Under the pieces are notes generated by a model. It made no database searches. It was not told the origin of the DNA and saw nothing but the letters and a program-made list of their open reading frames with translations. Made by a program: the position numbers and the translations under genes. A stretch of DNA of 64,000 nt from JAHEJN01 sp963787285 (GTDB taxonomy: Bacteria > Actinomycetota > Acidimicrobiia > Acidimicrobiales > JAHEJN01), in contig CAWBCM010000020.1 in assembly GCA_963787285.1 (NCBI GenBank), forward strand, positions 239,097-303,096, written 5' to 3'. Below, piece after piece: positions 8,425-16,261 of the stretch; position 1 is the stretch's first letter; each line of letters opens with the position of its first letter.

Positions 8425-9309
8425 TCAGCCGACGACGCAGTCGGCGCTTCCACCGCCGGCCGCGTCGGGGATGCTGGTCATGGTGAGGGTGGCTCCGTCG
8501 TCGGCCAGCGCCGCCGGCCAGTCGGTGAGACTGCCGGTGACCGGCACCGTTCCGGTGACCAGGAGGGTCTCGTAGTCGGGATTCGGGGCGAACACGTCGA
8601 CGCTGACCGAACCGGCGGCGGTATCGGCGGCCCCGCCGGGGTTCGACGCCAGCCGTACGATCATGCCGCGGGATCCGCTGCACACGGGTACGACACCGGT
8701 ACCGACGGCATCGCCGCCGCAGGACCCGAGCCGTGCCGCCACCCAGACCGGCGCGGAGGGTTCGCCGCCTGCGTCGATCGAGGTGATCTGGGTGCAGGTG
8801 CCGGCGTACCAGTCGGGCGGACCCAGAATGGCGACAGCCGGTGCGCTGCGGAAGGTGATGAGCGAGACCGTGACGGTGCCGGGGGTGATCGGGAACAACG
8901 AAGGATCGGGCTGTTCGACGATCCGCGCGGCGGCGGGACCCTGACCGGTGACCACGGCCACCGTCTGGACGAGCGGAGCCGATGGTGCCGTCGCCAGGTC
9001 CGGAGTGTCCGATGCTCCCGCCACCTCGTCGGCGGCGAATCCTTGGGACGACTCGGCGCTCGAGAACGACGCGGAATCGTCGCCGAAGTCGAGGCCGGTG
9101 TCGTTGAGAGCCGCCCAGACGGCCACGACGATCAGGCCGAGCGCGGCTACGAAGGCGAGGACGCCCAGGGTGACCCTCCGCCGGCCGGCCATGTTGAACG
9201 AGGATTCCAACTGCTTGCCCAGCAGATCGGGATTTCGCGCGCCGCCCATCGCGGCGTACAGCTGCGCGACCTCCTCGTCACGAACGCCAGAGTCCTCGGT
9301 GTCGGTCAT
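8425..9309 (-). CDS. Hypothetical single-pass membrane protein
   Basis: 294 residues, not recognised. The first 40 residues are soluble and include AQLYAAMGG and LLGKQLE. One transmembrane helix follows (VTLGVLAFVAALGLIVVAVW, about residues 46-65). The remaining 225 residues are acidic, Ser/Ala-rich, and contain several Cys residues (TCTQ, GSCGG, VCSG, ADCVVG) that could form disulfides outside the cell. This gives an N-in, C-out topology. Divergent from hemB with a 109-base gap; I see no clear promoter there. Confidence 0.75.
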   Translation of the reverse strand: MTDTEDSGVRDEEVAQLYAAMGGARNPDLLGKQLESSFNMAGRRRVTLGVLAFVAALGLIVVAVWAALNDTGLDFGDDSASFSSAESSQGFAADEVAGASDTPDLATAPSAPLVQTVAVVTGQGPAAARIVEQPDPSLFPITPGTVTVSLITFRSAPAVAILGPPDWYAGTCTQITSIDAGGEPSAPVWVAARLGSCGGDAVGTGVVPVCSGSRGMIVRLASNPGGAADTAAGSVSVDVFAPNPDYETLLVTGTVPVTGSLTDWPAALADDGATLTMTSIPDAAGGGSADCVVG

Positions 9310-9418
9310 TGCATCCTTCGTCTACTCCGCCCGCTGCCGAGAGTGTACGCGCCACCACGAACCACACGAGGTCGCCTCGTTGCCGCTTGCTTCCGGACGA
9401 TTCCGGTACTTTGGGTGG

Positions 9419-10390
9419 ATGGCATCGTCGTTCGATCGCACCCGACGTCTGCGTCGCTCCCCGGCCATGCGTCGGTTGGTGGCCGAGACCAGGCTGCATC
9501 CGGCATCGTTCGTGCTTCCGCTGTTCGTCACCTCGGGCGAGGCGGTCGATCGCTCGATCGCGTCGATGCCGGGCCACGCCCAGCTGTCGATCGACCGGCT
9601 GGTGCCCTTGGTGCAGGCGGCCGCCGATGTGGGGGTCGGAGGAGTCATCCTGTTCGGTGTCCCCGAGACCAAGGACGAGCGGGGCAGCTCGGCGTGGGAT
9701 CCCCAGGGCCCCGTGCCCCGGGCCATCGAGGCGATCAAGGCTGCCGCCATCGATCTCACGGTGTGGGCCGATGTGTGCATGTGCGAGTACACCAGCCACG
9801 GGCACTGCGGTGTGGTCAGCGGTGCCACGGTCGACAACGACGCCACCCTGCCCCTCCTGGCCCGCACCGCAGTCGCCTACGCCGCGGCCGGGGCCGACGT
9901 GATCGCCCCCAGCGACATGATGGACGGCCGCGTGGCGGCCATTCGCTCGGCGCTCGACTCGGCCCAGTTCCACGACCTGCCCATCTGCGCCTATTCGGCG
10001 AAGTATGCGAGCGCCTACTACGGGCCGTTTCGCGATGCCGCCGACTCGACGCCGGCCTTCGGTGATCGTCGTACCCATCAGATGGACCCGGCGAATGGTC
10101 GTGAGGCGCTTCGTGAGGCGACGATCGATCTCGCCGAAGGGGCCGACATGGTCATGGTGAAGCCGGCCGGGCCGTATCTCGACATCGTTCGTCAGGTGCG
10201 CGATCGCGTCGATGTGCCGGTGGCCGCCTACCAGGTGTCGGGCGAGTACTCGATGATCGAGGCCGCCGCGGCGAACAACTGGATCGACGGTGATCAGGTG
10301 ATGCTCGAGTCGCTGACATCGATCGCACGGGCGGGCGCCGACATCATCCTCACCTACTACGCCACGCGGGCGGCGACCCTGCTCGGCTGA
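9419..10390 (+). CDS. hemB: Delta-aminolevulinic acid dehydratase (porphobilinogen synthase)
   Basis: Condenses two 5-aminolevulinate molecules to porphobilinogen in heme and corrin synthesis. 323 residues from ATG 9419. Both Schiff-base lysine segments are seen (YSAKYAS and VMVKPAGPYLD). The metal-site segment ADVCMCEYTSHGHCG has the three Cys of the zinc-dependent type. The 3' end overlaps the convergent PAP2 gene by 34 bases. Corrin synthesis would also feed the B12-binding regulator at 61900-62832, though no other corrin gene is in the window. Confidence 0.96.
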   Translation: MASSFDRTRRLRRSPAMRRLVAETRLHPASFVLPLFVTSGEAVDRSIASMPGHAQLSIDRLVPLVQAAADVGVGGVILFGVPETKDERGSSAWDPQGPVPRAIEAIKAAAIDLTVWADVCMCEYTSHGHCGVVSGATVDNDATLPLLARTAVAYAAAGADVIAPSDMMDGRVAAIRSALDSAQFHDLPICAYSAKYASAYYGPFRDAADSTPAFGDRRTHQMDPANGREALREATIDLAEGADMVMVKPAGPYLDIVRQVRDRVDVPVAAYQVSGEYSMIEAAAANNWIDGDQVMLESLTSIARAGADIILTYYATRAATLLG

Positions 10391-11172
10391 GGCCGTTCGA
10401 CCGGTCGTGGTGAGCGACGGAGCTGCACCAACCGGACCACCACGAGGATGAGGGCGGCTACCACCCCGTCGAGCCAGTAGTGATTGCCCGTCACCACGAC
10501 GACCACGGCGGTGAGACCGGCATGGATCCAGCCGATCGACCGCCAACGGCTGGAGCTCTCCCTCCAGACGGCCCAGCCGATGAGAACGGCCCATCCGACG
10601 TGAATCGACGGCATGGCCTGGAGCTGGCCCGCGACCGTCGACCCGAACGAGGCATAGACCGACTGGCCGTAGAGCTCACCGGTGTCGACCACCCCGAGGC
10701 TGTCGACCAACCGCGGTGGGGCGACGGGGAGCAGTTGGATGACCAGGCAGAGGCCGGTGACCCAGGCGGTTGCGTTGCGCCATGGCCGGTATCGGTCGCG
10801 GTGACGGAAGAACAGCCACACGAGAAAGATGCCCATGGCCGGCACGTGGGCACCGCCGTAGTAGATGTTGGAAGCCTGCACGAGCCAACCGTGGGGCAGA
10901 ATGGCCCGCTGCCAGGCGCCTTCGTCGGGAACGAGCAGCAGCCGTTCGACGTCCCAGAGCCACTCGCCGCGTCCGATGGCGCCCTGGAGGTGCACCACCG
11001 AGAGCTGCCCGGCCAGCTGCCACATCGTGTACAGCGAGGCCACGATGGCCGATTCGTGGACCACCGCCGCAATCGAGCGCAGAGTTCCGCCGCGAGCGCG
11101 CAGCAAGGCGGCAAGCGGAAACACGATCGCCGCTCCGACCGCCGAGTACTCCCATGGCAACCACACCGACAC
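10357..11172 (-). CDS. PAP2-superfamily membrane protein
   Basis: 271 residues from GTG 11170-11172, with about six hydrophobic segments. The conserved pieces PSIHVGWA and GNHYWLDGVVA match the second and third phosphatase motifs of the PAP2 group that includes inositol-phosphotransferases. It is likely a phospholipid phosphatase or phosphotransferase working at the outer membrane face. It lies 39 bases after the DUF2236 gene on the same strand and overlaps the end of hemB. Confidence 0.82.
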   Translation of the reverse strand: MSVWLPWEYSAVGAAIVFPLAALLRARGGTLRSIAAVVHESAIVASLYTMWQLAGQLSVVHLQGAIGRGEWLWDVERLLLVPDEGAWQRAILPHGWLVQASNIYYGGAHVPAMGIFLVWLFFRHRDRYRPWRNATAWVTGLCLVIQLLPVAPPRLVDSLGVVDTGELYGQSVYASFGSTVAGQLQAMPSIHVGWAVLIGWAVWRESSSRWRSIGWIHAGLTAVVVVVTGNHYWLDGVVAALILVVVRLVQLRRSPRPVERPQPSRVAARVA

Positions 11173-11211
11173 ATTGTGCCGCAGTGCTCGTGTCCAGCAG
11201 AACCCGAGATC

Positions 11212-12172
11212 TCAGCGGGTGGCGACCAGCGCCTCGGCCTCGGCCGGAAGCGGCTGTCGGAACATCCCCGGCGGAACGGTTGCGCCGCACCGGACGAGCG
11301 CCAGGTGCCAAGACGGCGACGAACCGAGTGCCCACCGCAGACTCGAGACGGTCGCCTGTCCGATCGGACGCCCGGCCGTCGGAGCCTCGAGCCCGACGAT
11401 GTCGGAGATGCGGCTCGGGCAGGGTGGCGGTGGCCGCGTTGAAGAGCAGTTTGTAGCCGGCCTTCACGGGCAACGGGAGAGGCGGGTTGCGCAGGAAGTC
11501 GATGGCGTCGGCCTGGGCATCGGAGGGGGCCACGTCGGGGTGGTCGCGGACCCATGTCGCCAGATCGGCTGCCGTGTCGGGAAGTGGGTCGGCACCGAGC
11601 AGCGCGCCGATGCGGGTCTGCTCCGCTACGAACTGGTCGGCCTCGGCGTCGCCGAGGCGACGGGGGCCGTACTCTTGATAGGCGACGAGGAACGAATCGG
11701 TCAGCACGTTGTGTACCCATGCCGCCATTGCCGGATGCCCGGCGGAGTAGGGACGATCGCGTTCGGAGCGACCCCGAACCCGACCATCCGCGCCGTGAAC
11801 TCTCGCAACGGAGGCCTCGACCTCGGGGATCGCTCCGTAGGTGGTCTCGGTGACATACAGAGAGGTCCGCGTCAGCCGGCCCAGCGGATCGTCGCGATAG
11901 CGCGAGTGGTGTTCGACACCGGCGACCACCTCGGGATGGGCGGTCTGCACGAGCAGGGCCCGGATCCCGCCGACGAATGCGGTCGCGTCGCCGATGACGC
12001 GCCACGAGACCGAGTCGGGGCCGAGGAGGCCCGGGTCGGGGGCGTGGTCGAGGGTGTGCTCGAGTGGACGAGGGCCATGTGAGAACAGCCCGGTGGTCGC
12101 GCTGACGACTCGTCCCTTGACGTCGCCCAGCAATGGTTCGGCGACGCGCACGAAACAGGTGCTCGCGGCCAT
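11212..12172 (-). CDS. DUF2236 (oxygenase mpaB/Lcp-like) family protein, frameshifted
   Basis: Reads from ATG 12172 through family-typical VSWRVIGDATAFVGGIRALL, QTAHPEVVAGVEHHSRY and AAWVHNVLTDSF to PEPHL. The frame then changes at about 11404 and continues as DIVGLEAPTAGRP to a stop at 11212-11214. One missing base in the CTCCG run would restore a protein of about 320 residues, the usual family length. Family members include heme-dependent oxygenases such as latex-clearing protein and mpaB; the substrate is unknown. The break is more likely a base-calling error than decay, since both halves are well conserved. Confidence 0.82.
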
Positions 12173-12205
12173 GTCAGCGACCTCCCTGGTTCGACATTCC
12201 CGCAT

Positions 12206-12318
12206 TCTAGACCCGTTCTGGGATATTCGAACTTAAGACGTGCTAAAGTACGCTAAGTGCTGATAATTTGGTGGCCAGCCGCCCACGCGGCGGTTCGGCC
12301 CATCCAAGGAGCAACGAC
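12206..12318 (+). promoter_or_regulatory. Promoter/leader region of the rhodopsin gene
   Basis: This 113-base gap between the divergent DUF2236 and rhodopsin genes has a much more AT-rich core (about 12222-12268) than its surroundings. It contains a near-direct repeat GCTAAAGT / GCTAAGTG (about 12242-12259) and TGATAATTT (about 12260-12268), a possible extended -10 element. A short GC hairpin (CCGCC, then GGCGG) lies at about 12277-12292. AAGGAG at 12306-12311 is a good ribosome site for ATG 12319. Promoter placement is a guess from composition. Confidence 0.35.
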
Positions 12319-13142
12319 ATGGAGCTCACCCTGAGTCAAGGCCAGTTCGACCTGGTCTACAACTCCTTTTCCTTCGTGATCGCCAGCATGGGTGCCGCAC
12401 TCTTGTTCTTCCTGCTGGTCAGGAATCGAGTGGCACCCCGTCATCGCATGGCGCTCACATTGACCACGCTCGTGGTCGGTATTGCCCTTTACCACTATCT
12501 CCGCATCTTCAACTCGTGGTCAGAAGCGTTCACCTTCAACGGCACCGAGTACGTCCAGGATGGTGCACCGTTCAACGAGGGCTATCGCTACGTCGACTGG
12601 CTCCTCACCGTGCCACTGCTGCTGGCCGAGCTCGTCGTCGTGCTGAAGCCGCGAAGGGCAAGACCCGCAGCCTGTTGATCCGGCTGTCGGTTGCGGCCGT
12701 AGCGATGATTGCCCTGGGGTGGCCGGGCGAGGTCGCCGACCCCGATGCCACCGGCACCAGGGTCCTGTGGGGCGTGCTCGGAACGATTCCGTTCCTCTAC
12801 ATCCTGTACGTGCTCTTCGTGGAGCTCGGCCAGTCGCTCGGGCGCCAGAGCGCTGCGGTTCGGAAGACGGTTGCGGCGCTGCGCTACGTCATCCTCGTCA
12901 CCTGGACGGTCTACCCGCTGGCCTACATCGCTCCGATGGTGATCGATGACGCGGCTGCCGCAGAGGTGACCCGCCAGGTCGGCTATTCGATCGCCGATGT
13001 GCTCGCCAAGCCGTTGTTCGGGCTGCTGGTGCTGTCGATAGCCCTGCTCAAGTCCCGTGAGGACGGGTACGTCGAGGCCGGCGGCCCCGATGTCGATGCC
13101 CTCACCGTCGACAGCGAGACACGGACGCCGGCCGGCGCCTGA
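12319..13142 (+). CDS. Proton-pumping rhodopsin, xanthorhodopsin/proteorhodopsin type (one frameshift)
   Basis: Light-driven outward proton pump in the cytoplasmic membrane, retinal bound to a helix-G lysine. Helix C reads RYVDWLLTVPLLLAE: acceptor D93, T97 and donor E104 form the DTE motif of proton pumps. L101 sits at the spectral-tuning position and predicts green absorption. H59 in ALYHYLRIFNSW matches the His that partners the acceptor. After VVVLK the frame shifts at 12649-12650; adding one base (AAGGCCGCG for AAGCCGCG) restores AKGKTRSLLIRL. Helix E-F (IPFLYILYVLFVELG) and helix G (ADVLAKPLFGLLV, Lys codon 13008-13010) follow. Total near 274 residues is normal. No retinal-synthesis gene is in the window. 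Seven helices and all key residues are present, so the frameshift is probably a sequence error. Confidence 0.93.
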
Positions 13143-13164
13143 ATCACCCGAACGTACCCGGACC

Positions 13165-13199
13165 GACGTCCCGGCACCCGCCTCCGGTGCCGGGACGTC
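13165..13199 (+). terminator. Strong hairpin terminator after the rhodopsin gene
   Basis: A perfect 14-bp stem, 13165-13178 with 13186-13199, closes a 7-base loop and is followed by a T-rich but not pure T run (TCTCTTTC). It starts 22 bases after the rhodopsin stop and ends 38 bases before the next ATG, so it separates the rhodopsin transcript from the NTF2-like gene. Confidence 0.75.
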
Positions 13200-13236
13200 G
13201 TCTCTTTCACGCCTTTCACGTCTGCGAGGTTCCGCA

Positions 13237-13803
13237 ATGAGCATCCCGACCCGTGACGGCCAGGTCCACACCGGTCCCGGCTCCGACTCGTCACCCCTCG
13301 ACCACCCGCCCCGGCAATTCGCCGATCGACCCTTCTACGAGCCGACGATCACTCTGCTGCGCAGTGTCCGCGATCACGACTTCGACACGCTCTCGGAGCT
13401 GTGCGACGACGACTACGGCATCGTCGACGTCGATGCATCCGGACAGCCCCGCCCGATACGGACAAGAGCCGAGTGGGAGGCATGGTTCCACGAGCTGTTC
13501 GCAACCCTCGAAACGATGGGGGCAACCACCGACTCGGAGATTGTCGGCTACGACGCATCGATCGGGCACGAGCTGGGCTACTCGGTGCTCGAGTTCCGCC
13601 AGTTCCTCACCGTCGGATCCGCCACTGCGACCTTCGACTGCATCGCCACCATCATCTGGAAGCTGACGACCGAGGGATGGCGCGAAGCCCGATGGCATGC
13701 CTCGGTGATCGACTCCGACGTTCCCGCCGATCTCGTCGCCGCGGCCGACGACCTCCGACGTCGGCCAAGAGCCGCGGTGACCTCGCTACCGTTCCGATCA
13801 TGA
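13237..13803 (+). CDS. NTF2-like / SnoaL-like protein
   Basis: 188 residues from ATG 13237. After a disordered N-terminal stretch of about 30 residues comes a cone-like fold typical of SnoaL/DUF4440 proteins: ITLLRSVRDHDFDTLSELCDDD, then the helix RTRAEWEAWFHELF and a sheet with TFDCIATIIWKL. Such domains bind small ligands or act as isomerases; no catalytic residue can be assigned. The stop overlaps the MFS start as ATGA. Confidence 0.72.
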   Translation: MSIPTRDGQVHTGPGSDSSPLDHPPRQFADRPFYEPTITLLRSVRDHDFDTLSELCDDDYGIVDVDASGQPRPIRTRAEWEAWFHELFATLETMGATTDSEIVGYDASIGHELGYSVLEFRQFLTVGSATATFDCIATIIWKLTTEGWREARWHASVIDSDVPADLVAAADDLRRRPRAAVTSLPFRS

Positions 13804-15047
13804 CCGCGCTCGCCGACGACACCGGCCCCACCGAGGTGGCGGTTGCATCGGCGTGGTCATTCCCCAATTTCCGGATCTTCTTCATCGGCGGGGCCATCTC
13901 CAACGCCGGCCGGTGGATGACGCTGCTCACCCTGCCCTACGTGTTGAACGAGATGACCGACAAGGGGCTCTGGGTCGGCATCGGCGGTGCAGCCGGCTTT
14001 CTCCCCGCCGCACTTATGGGGCCGTGGGCGGGGTCTTTGGCCGACCGCTACCCCCGAAGGACGATCCTGTTGCTCTCACAATCGGCATCGGCGGTCGGGG
14101 CCGCCGCCCTTGCCTTCATGTGGGCGGCCGACATCCGTTCACCCGTGGCGTTCGTGCTGGTCGCCATGGTCGGAGGGATCGTGGGCGGCCTCGGCATTCC
14201 CTCCTGGCAGGCCTTCATCAGCGAGCTCGTGCCTCGCGAGACGCTGCTGCAGGCGGTGTCGTTGAACTCCACGCAGTTCAGCTTGGCTCGGGCGGTGGGA
14301 CCGATGATCGCAGGCGTTCTGCTCATCGAGTTCGGACCTACGGTCACCTTTGCCGTCGATGCGGTGTCCTTCGGTGCAGCCCTCACGGCGATCGCCTTGA
14401 TCAGGGTGCCGCGCCAGCCTGCGGCGGACCGTGGTGACCGGAGGGTGCTGGGCGAGCTTGTCGACACTCTTGCCTACATCCGGGGTCGGGCCGGCCTCAC
14501 GACAGCGGTGAGTACCGGCGTGGTGATCGGCATGTTCGGTATGTCGCTCACCGCCCTCCTCGTCCTCTTCGTGGACGACGTCTACCAGGTCGACGATTCC
14601 TGGCTCGGATGGATGACAGGCCTGCTCGGTATCGGCGCGGTCCTCGGAGCGCCCTTCGTGGCCAGGGCCAAGGTGTCGATACCTCGGAGCCGGCTCGAGC
14701 TGGGATCGCTGCTGCTGTACGGGTCGGCCATCGCCGTGTTCGCCCTGTCGCCGTGGTTCGCGGTCGCGCTCGTCTCACTGCCGCTGATCGGTGCCGCCCA
14801 CATCGTGACCGCCGCGGTGTTGAACACCTCACTGCAGCTGCAGGTCGAGGAGATCAGGCGGGGCAAGGTGCTGTCGGTCTACCTCACGTTCCTCTTGATG
14901 TCGGTTCCCATCGGTCAGTTCACCATGGGCGCCCTCTCGGACGTGATCGGTGTTCGCACCGCGGTCGCGGGCGGTGCCGTCGGCCTGCTCGCCAGCGCGG
15001 CCTACCTGCAGCTGTCAGGGCGACTCGCGACGCTCGACGACAGGTAG
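13800..15047 (+). CDS. Major facilitator superfamily exporter (EntS/MFS_3-like)
   Basis: 415 residues with about twelve hydrophobic helices. It opens with SFPNFRIFFIGGAISNAGRWM, and the conserved loop between helices 2 and 3 is GPWAGSLADRYPRRTIL. This belongs to the enterobactin-exporter-like MFS group. The substrate is unknown. It is coupled to the preceding NTF2-like gene and converges on the CoA-transferase-family gene with an 11-base gap. Confidence 0.87.
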   Translation: MTALADDTGPTEVAVASAWSFPNFRIFFIGGAISNAGRWMTLLTLPYVLNEMTDKGLWVGIGGAAGFLPAALMGPWAGSLADRYPRRTILLLSQSASAVGAAALAFMWAADIRSPVAFVLVAMVGGIVGGLGIPSWQAFISELVPRETLLQAVSLNSTQFSLARAVGPMIAGVLLIEFGPTVTFAVDAVSFGAALTAIALIRVPRQPAADRGDRRVLGELVDTLAYIRGRAGLTTAVSTGVVIGMFGMSLTALLVLFVDDVYQVDDSWLGWMTGLLGIGAVLGAPFVARAKVSIPRSRLELGSLLLYGSAIAVFALSPWFAVALVSLPLIGAAHIVTAAVLNTSLQLQVEEIRRGKVLSVYLTFLLMSVPIGQFTMGALSDVIGVRTAVAGGAVGLLASAAYLQLSGRLATLDDR

Positions 15048-15058
15048 CACCAAGACGA

Positions 15059-16261
15059 TCACGCCGTGGCGACCACGCCGCGGTCGACGAGGTCGGCGAT
15101 CTCGACGCCGGTCAAGCCGAGGTCGTCGGCGAGGATGGCCTCGGTGTGCTCGCCGAGCCGGGGTGACGGGGCATGGCGCGACTCGAAGCCGAGCGGTGAT
15201 GCCGGTTGCAGCACCGTCCCGATGTCGGGCTCGCTCACACCGGCGAAGAGGGGGTTGGCCGTTGAGCAGCGAGGGTCGCCGGCGACGAGCTCCAGGAAGC
15301 TCTGGTACGGGCCCCAGCACACGCCGTGGCTGTCCAACTCTTCCCGAACCTCCGTCAACGAGCGCGATCCGAACCATGGTTCGAAGATGGCAAAGAGCTC
15401 GGCCCGAGCGTCGAACCGTGCGCCCTCGTCGGTGCCGAAGTCGACCGCGAGACGATCGGCGAGCGCCTCGACCGGCCGCGACGTGTCGGTGGCGGCGATG
15501 AGCGAACGCCACTGCTTCGGCGAAATGGCGATGGCCATCACCCGTTTGCCGTCAGCGGTAATGAAATCGCGTCCGAAGGCACCGTAGAGCTCGTTGCCCA
15601 GACGCTGGCGCTGGGTGCCGTTGATCTGCGCCTCCCCGATGTGTCCGAGGGCGCCGACTGCGGCCAGAGCGACATCGCTCAGCGCCAACGGGACGAAGCT
15701 CCCCTCCCCCGTCGTTCGGCGTTTCCGTTCGCCTGCGAGGATGCCGACGGCAGCCATCTGGCCACACATGAGGTCCCATGCCGGCACCACGTTGTTGACC
15801 GGGCGATCATCGTCGGCGGGGCCCGTCACCATCGGATAGCCGACGGCGCAGTTCACCGTGTAGTCGACAGCCGTGGAGCCGTCGTGGTTGCCGATCACGT
15901 TCACCATGACCAGGTCGTTGCGCTGCTGTCGGAGCCGTTCGTAGTCCAGCCAGCCCGTCGCCGGGAAGTTCGTGAGGAACAGGCCGTTGTCGGCGCCCGA
16001 TCGACAGATGAGCGACGTGAGCAGCGCCTGGGCTTCGGGATCGCGGAGGTTCACGGCGATCGATCGTTTGCCCTTGTTGAGTCCGGCCCAGTAGAGGCTG
16101 GCACCCGCCTCGGTCACCGGCCACCGCCGGTAGTCGAGGCCACCCCCGATCTGGTCGAAGCGGATCACGTCGGCGCCGAGCTGGGCCAGGGTCATTCCGC
16201 CCGACGGGGCCGCCACGAAGGCCGACCCTTCGACGACGCAGAGTCCGTGCAGAGGAAGCAT
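15059..16261 (-). CDS. mct: Family III CoA-transferase protein, likely 2-methylfumaryl-CoA isomerase
   Basis: 400 residues. The N-terminus (VVEGSAFVAAP, GGMTLAQLGADVIRFD, GGGLDYRRWPVT, WAGLNKGKRSIAVNLRD) and the internal ELYGAFGRDF closely match what I recall of Chloroflexus Mct. That enzyme moves CoA within the molecule from C1 to C4 of 2-methylfumaryl-CoA in the second cycle of the 3-hydroxypropionate bicycle. Length fits. Other bicycle genes (mcl, mch, meh) are not in the window. General CaiB/BaiF enzymes with other acyl-CoA substrates remain possible; the GGG-LDY-RRWP segment is what favours Mct. Start ATG 16261. Confidence 0.72.
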   Translation of the reverse strand: MLPLHGLCVVEGSAFVAAPSGGMTLAQLGADVIRFDQIGGGLDYRRWPVTEAGASLYWAGLNKGKRSIAVNLRDPEAQALLTSLICRSGADNGLFLTNFPATGWLDYERLRQQRNDLVMVNVIGNHDGSTAVDYTVNCAVGYPMVTGPADDDRPVNNVVPAWDLMCGQMAAVGILAGERKRRTTGEGSFVPLALSDVALAAVGALGHIGEAQINGTQRQRLGNELYGAFGRDFITADGKRVMAIAISPKQWRSLIAATDTSRPVEALADRLAVDFGTDEGARFDARAELFAIFEPWFGSRSLTEVREELDSHGVCWGPYQSFLELVAGDPRCSTANPLFAGVSEPDIGTVLQPASPLGFESRHAPSPRLGEHTEAILADDLGLTGVEIADLVDRGVVATA

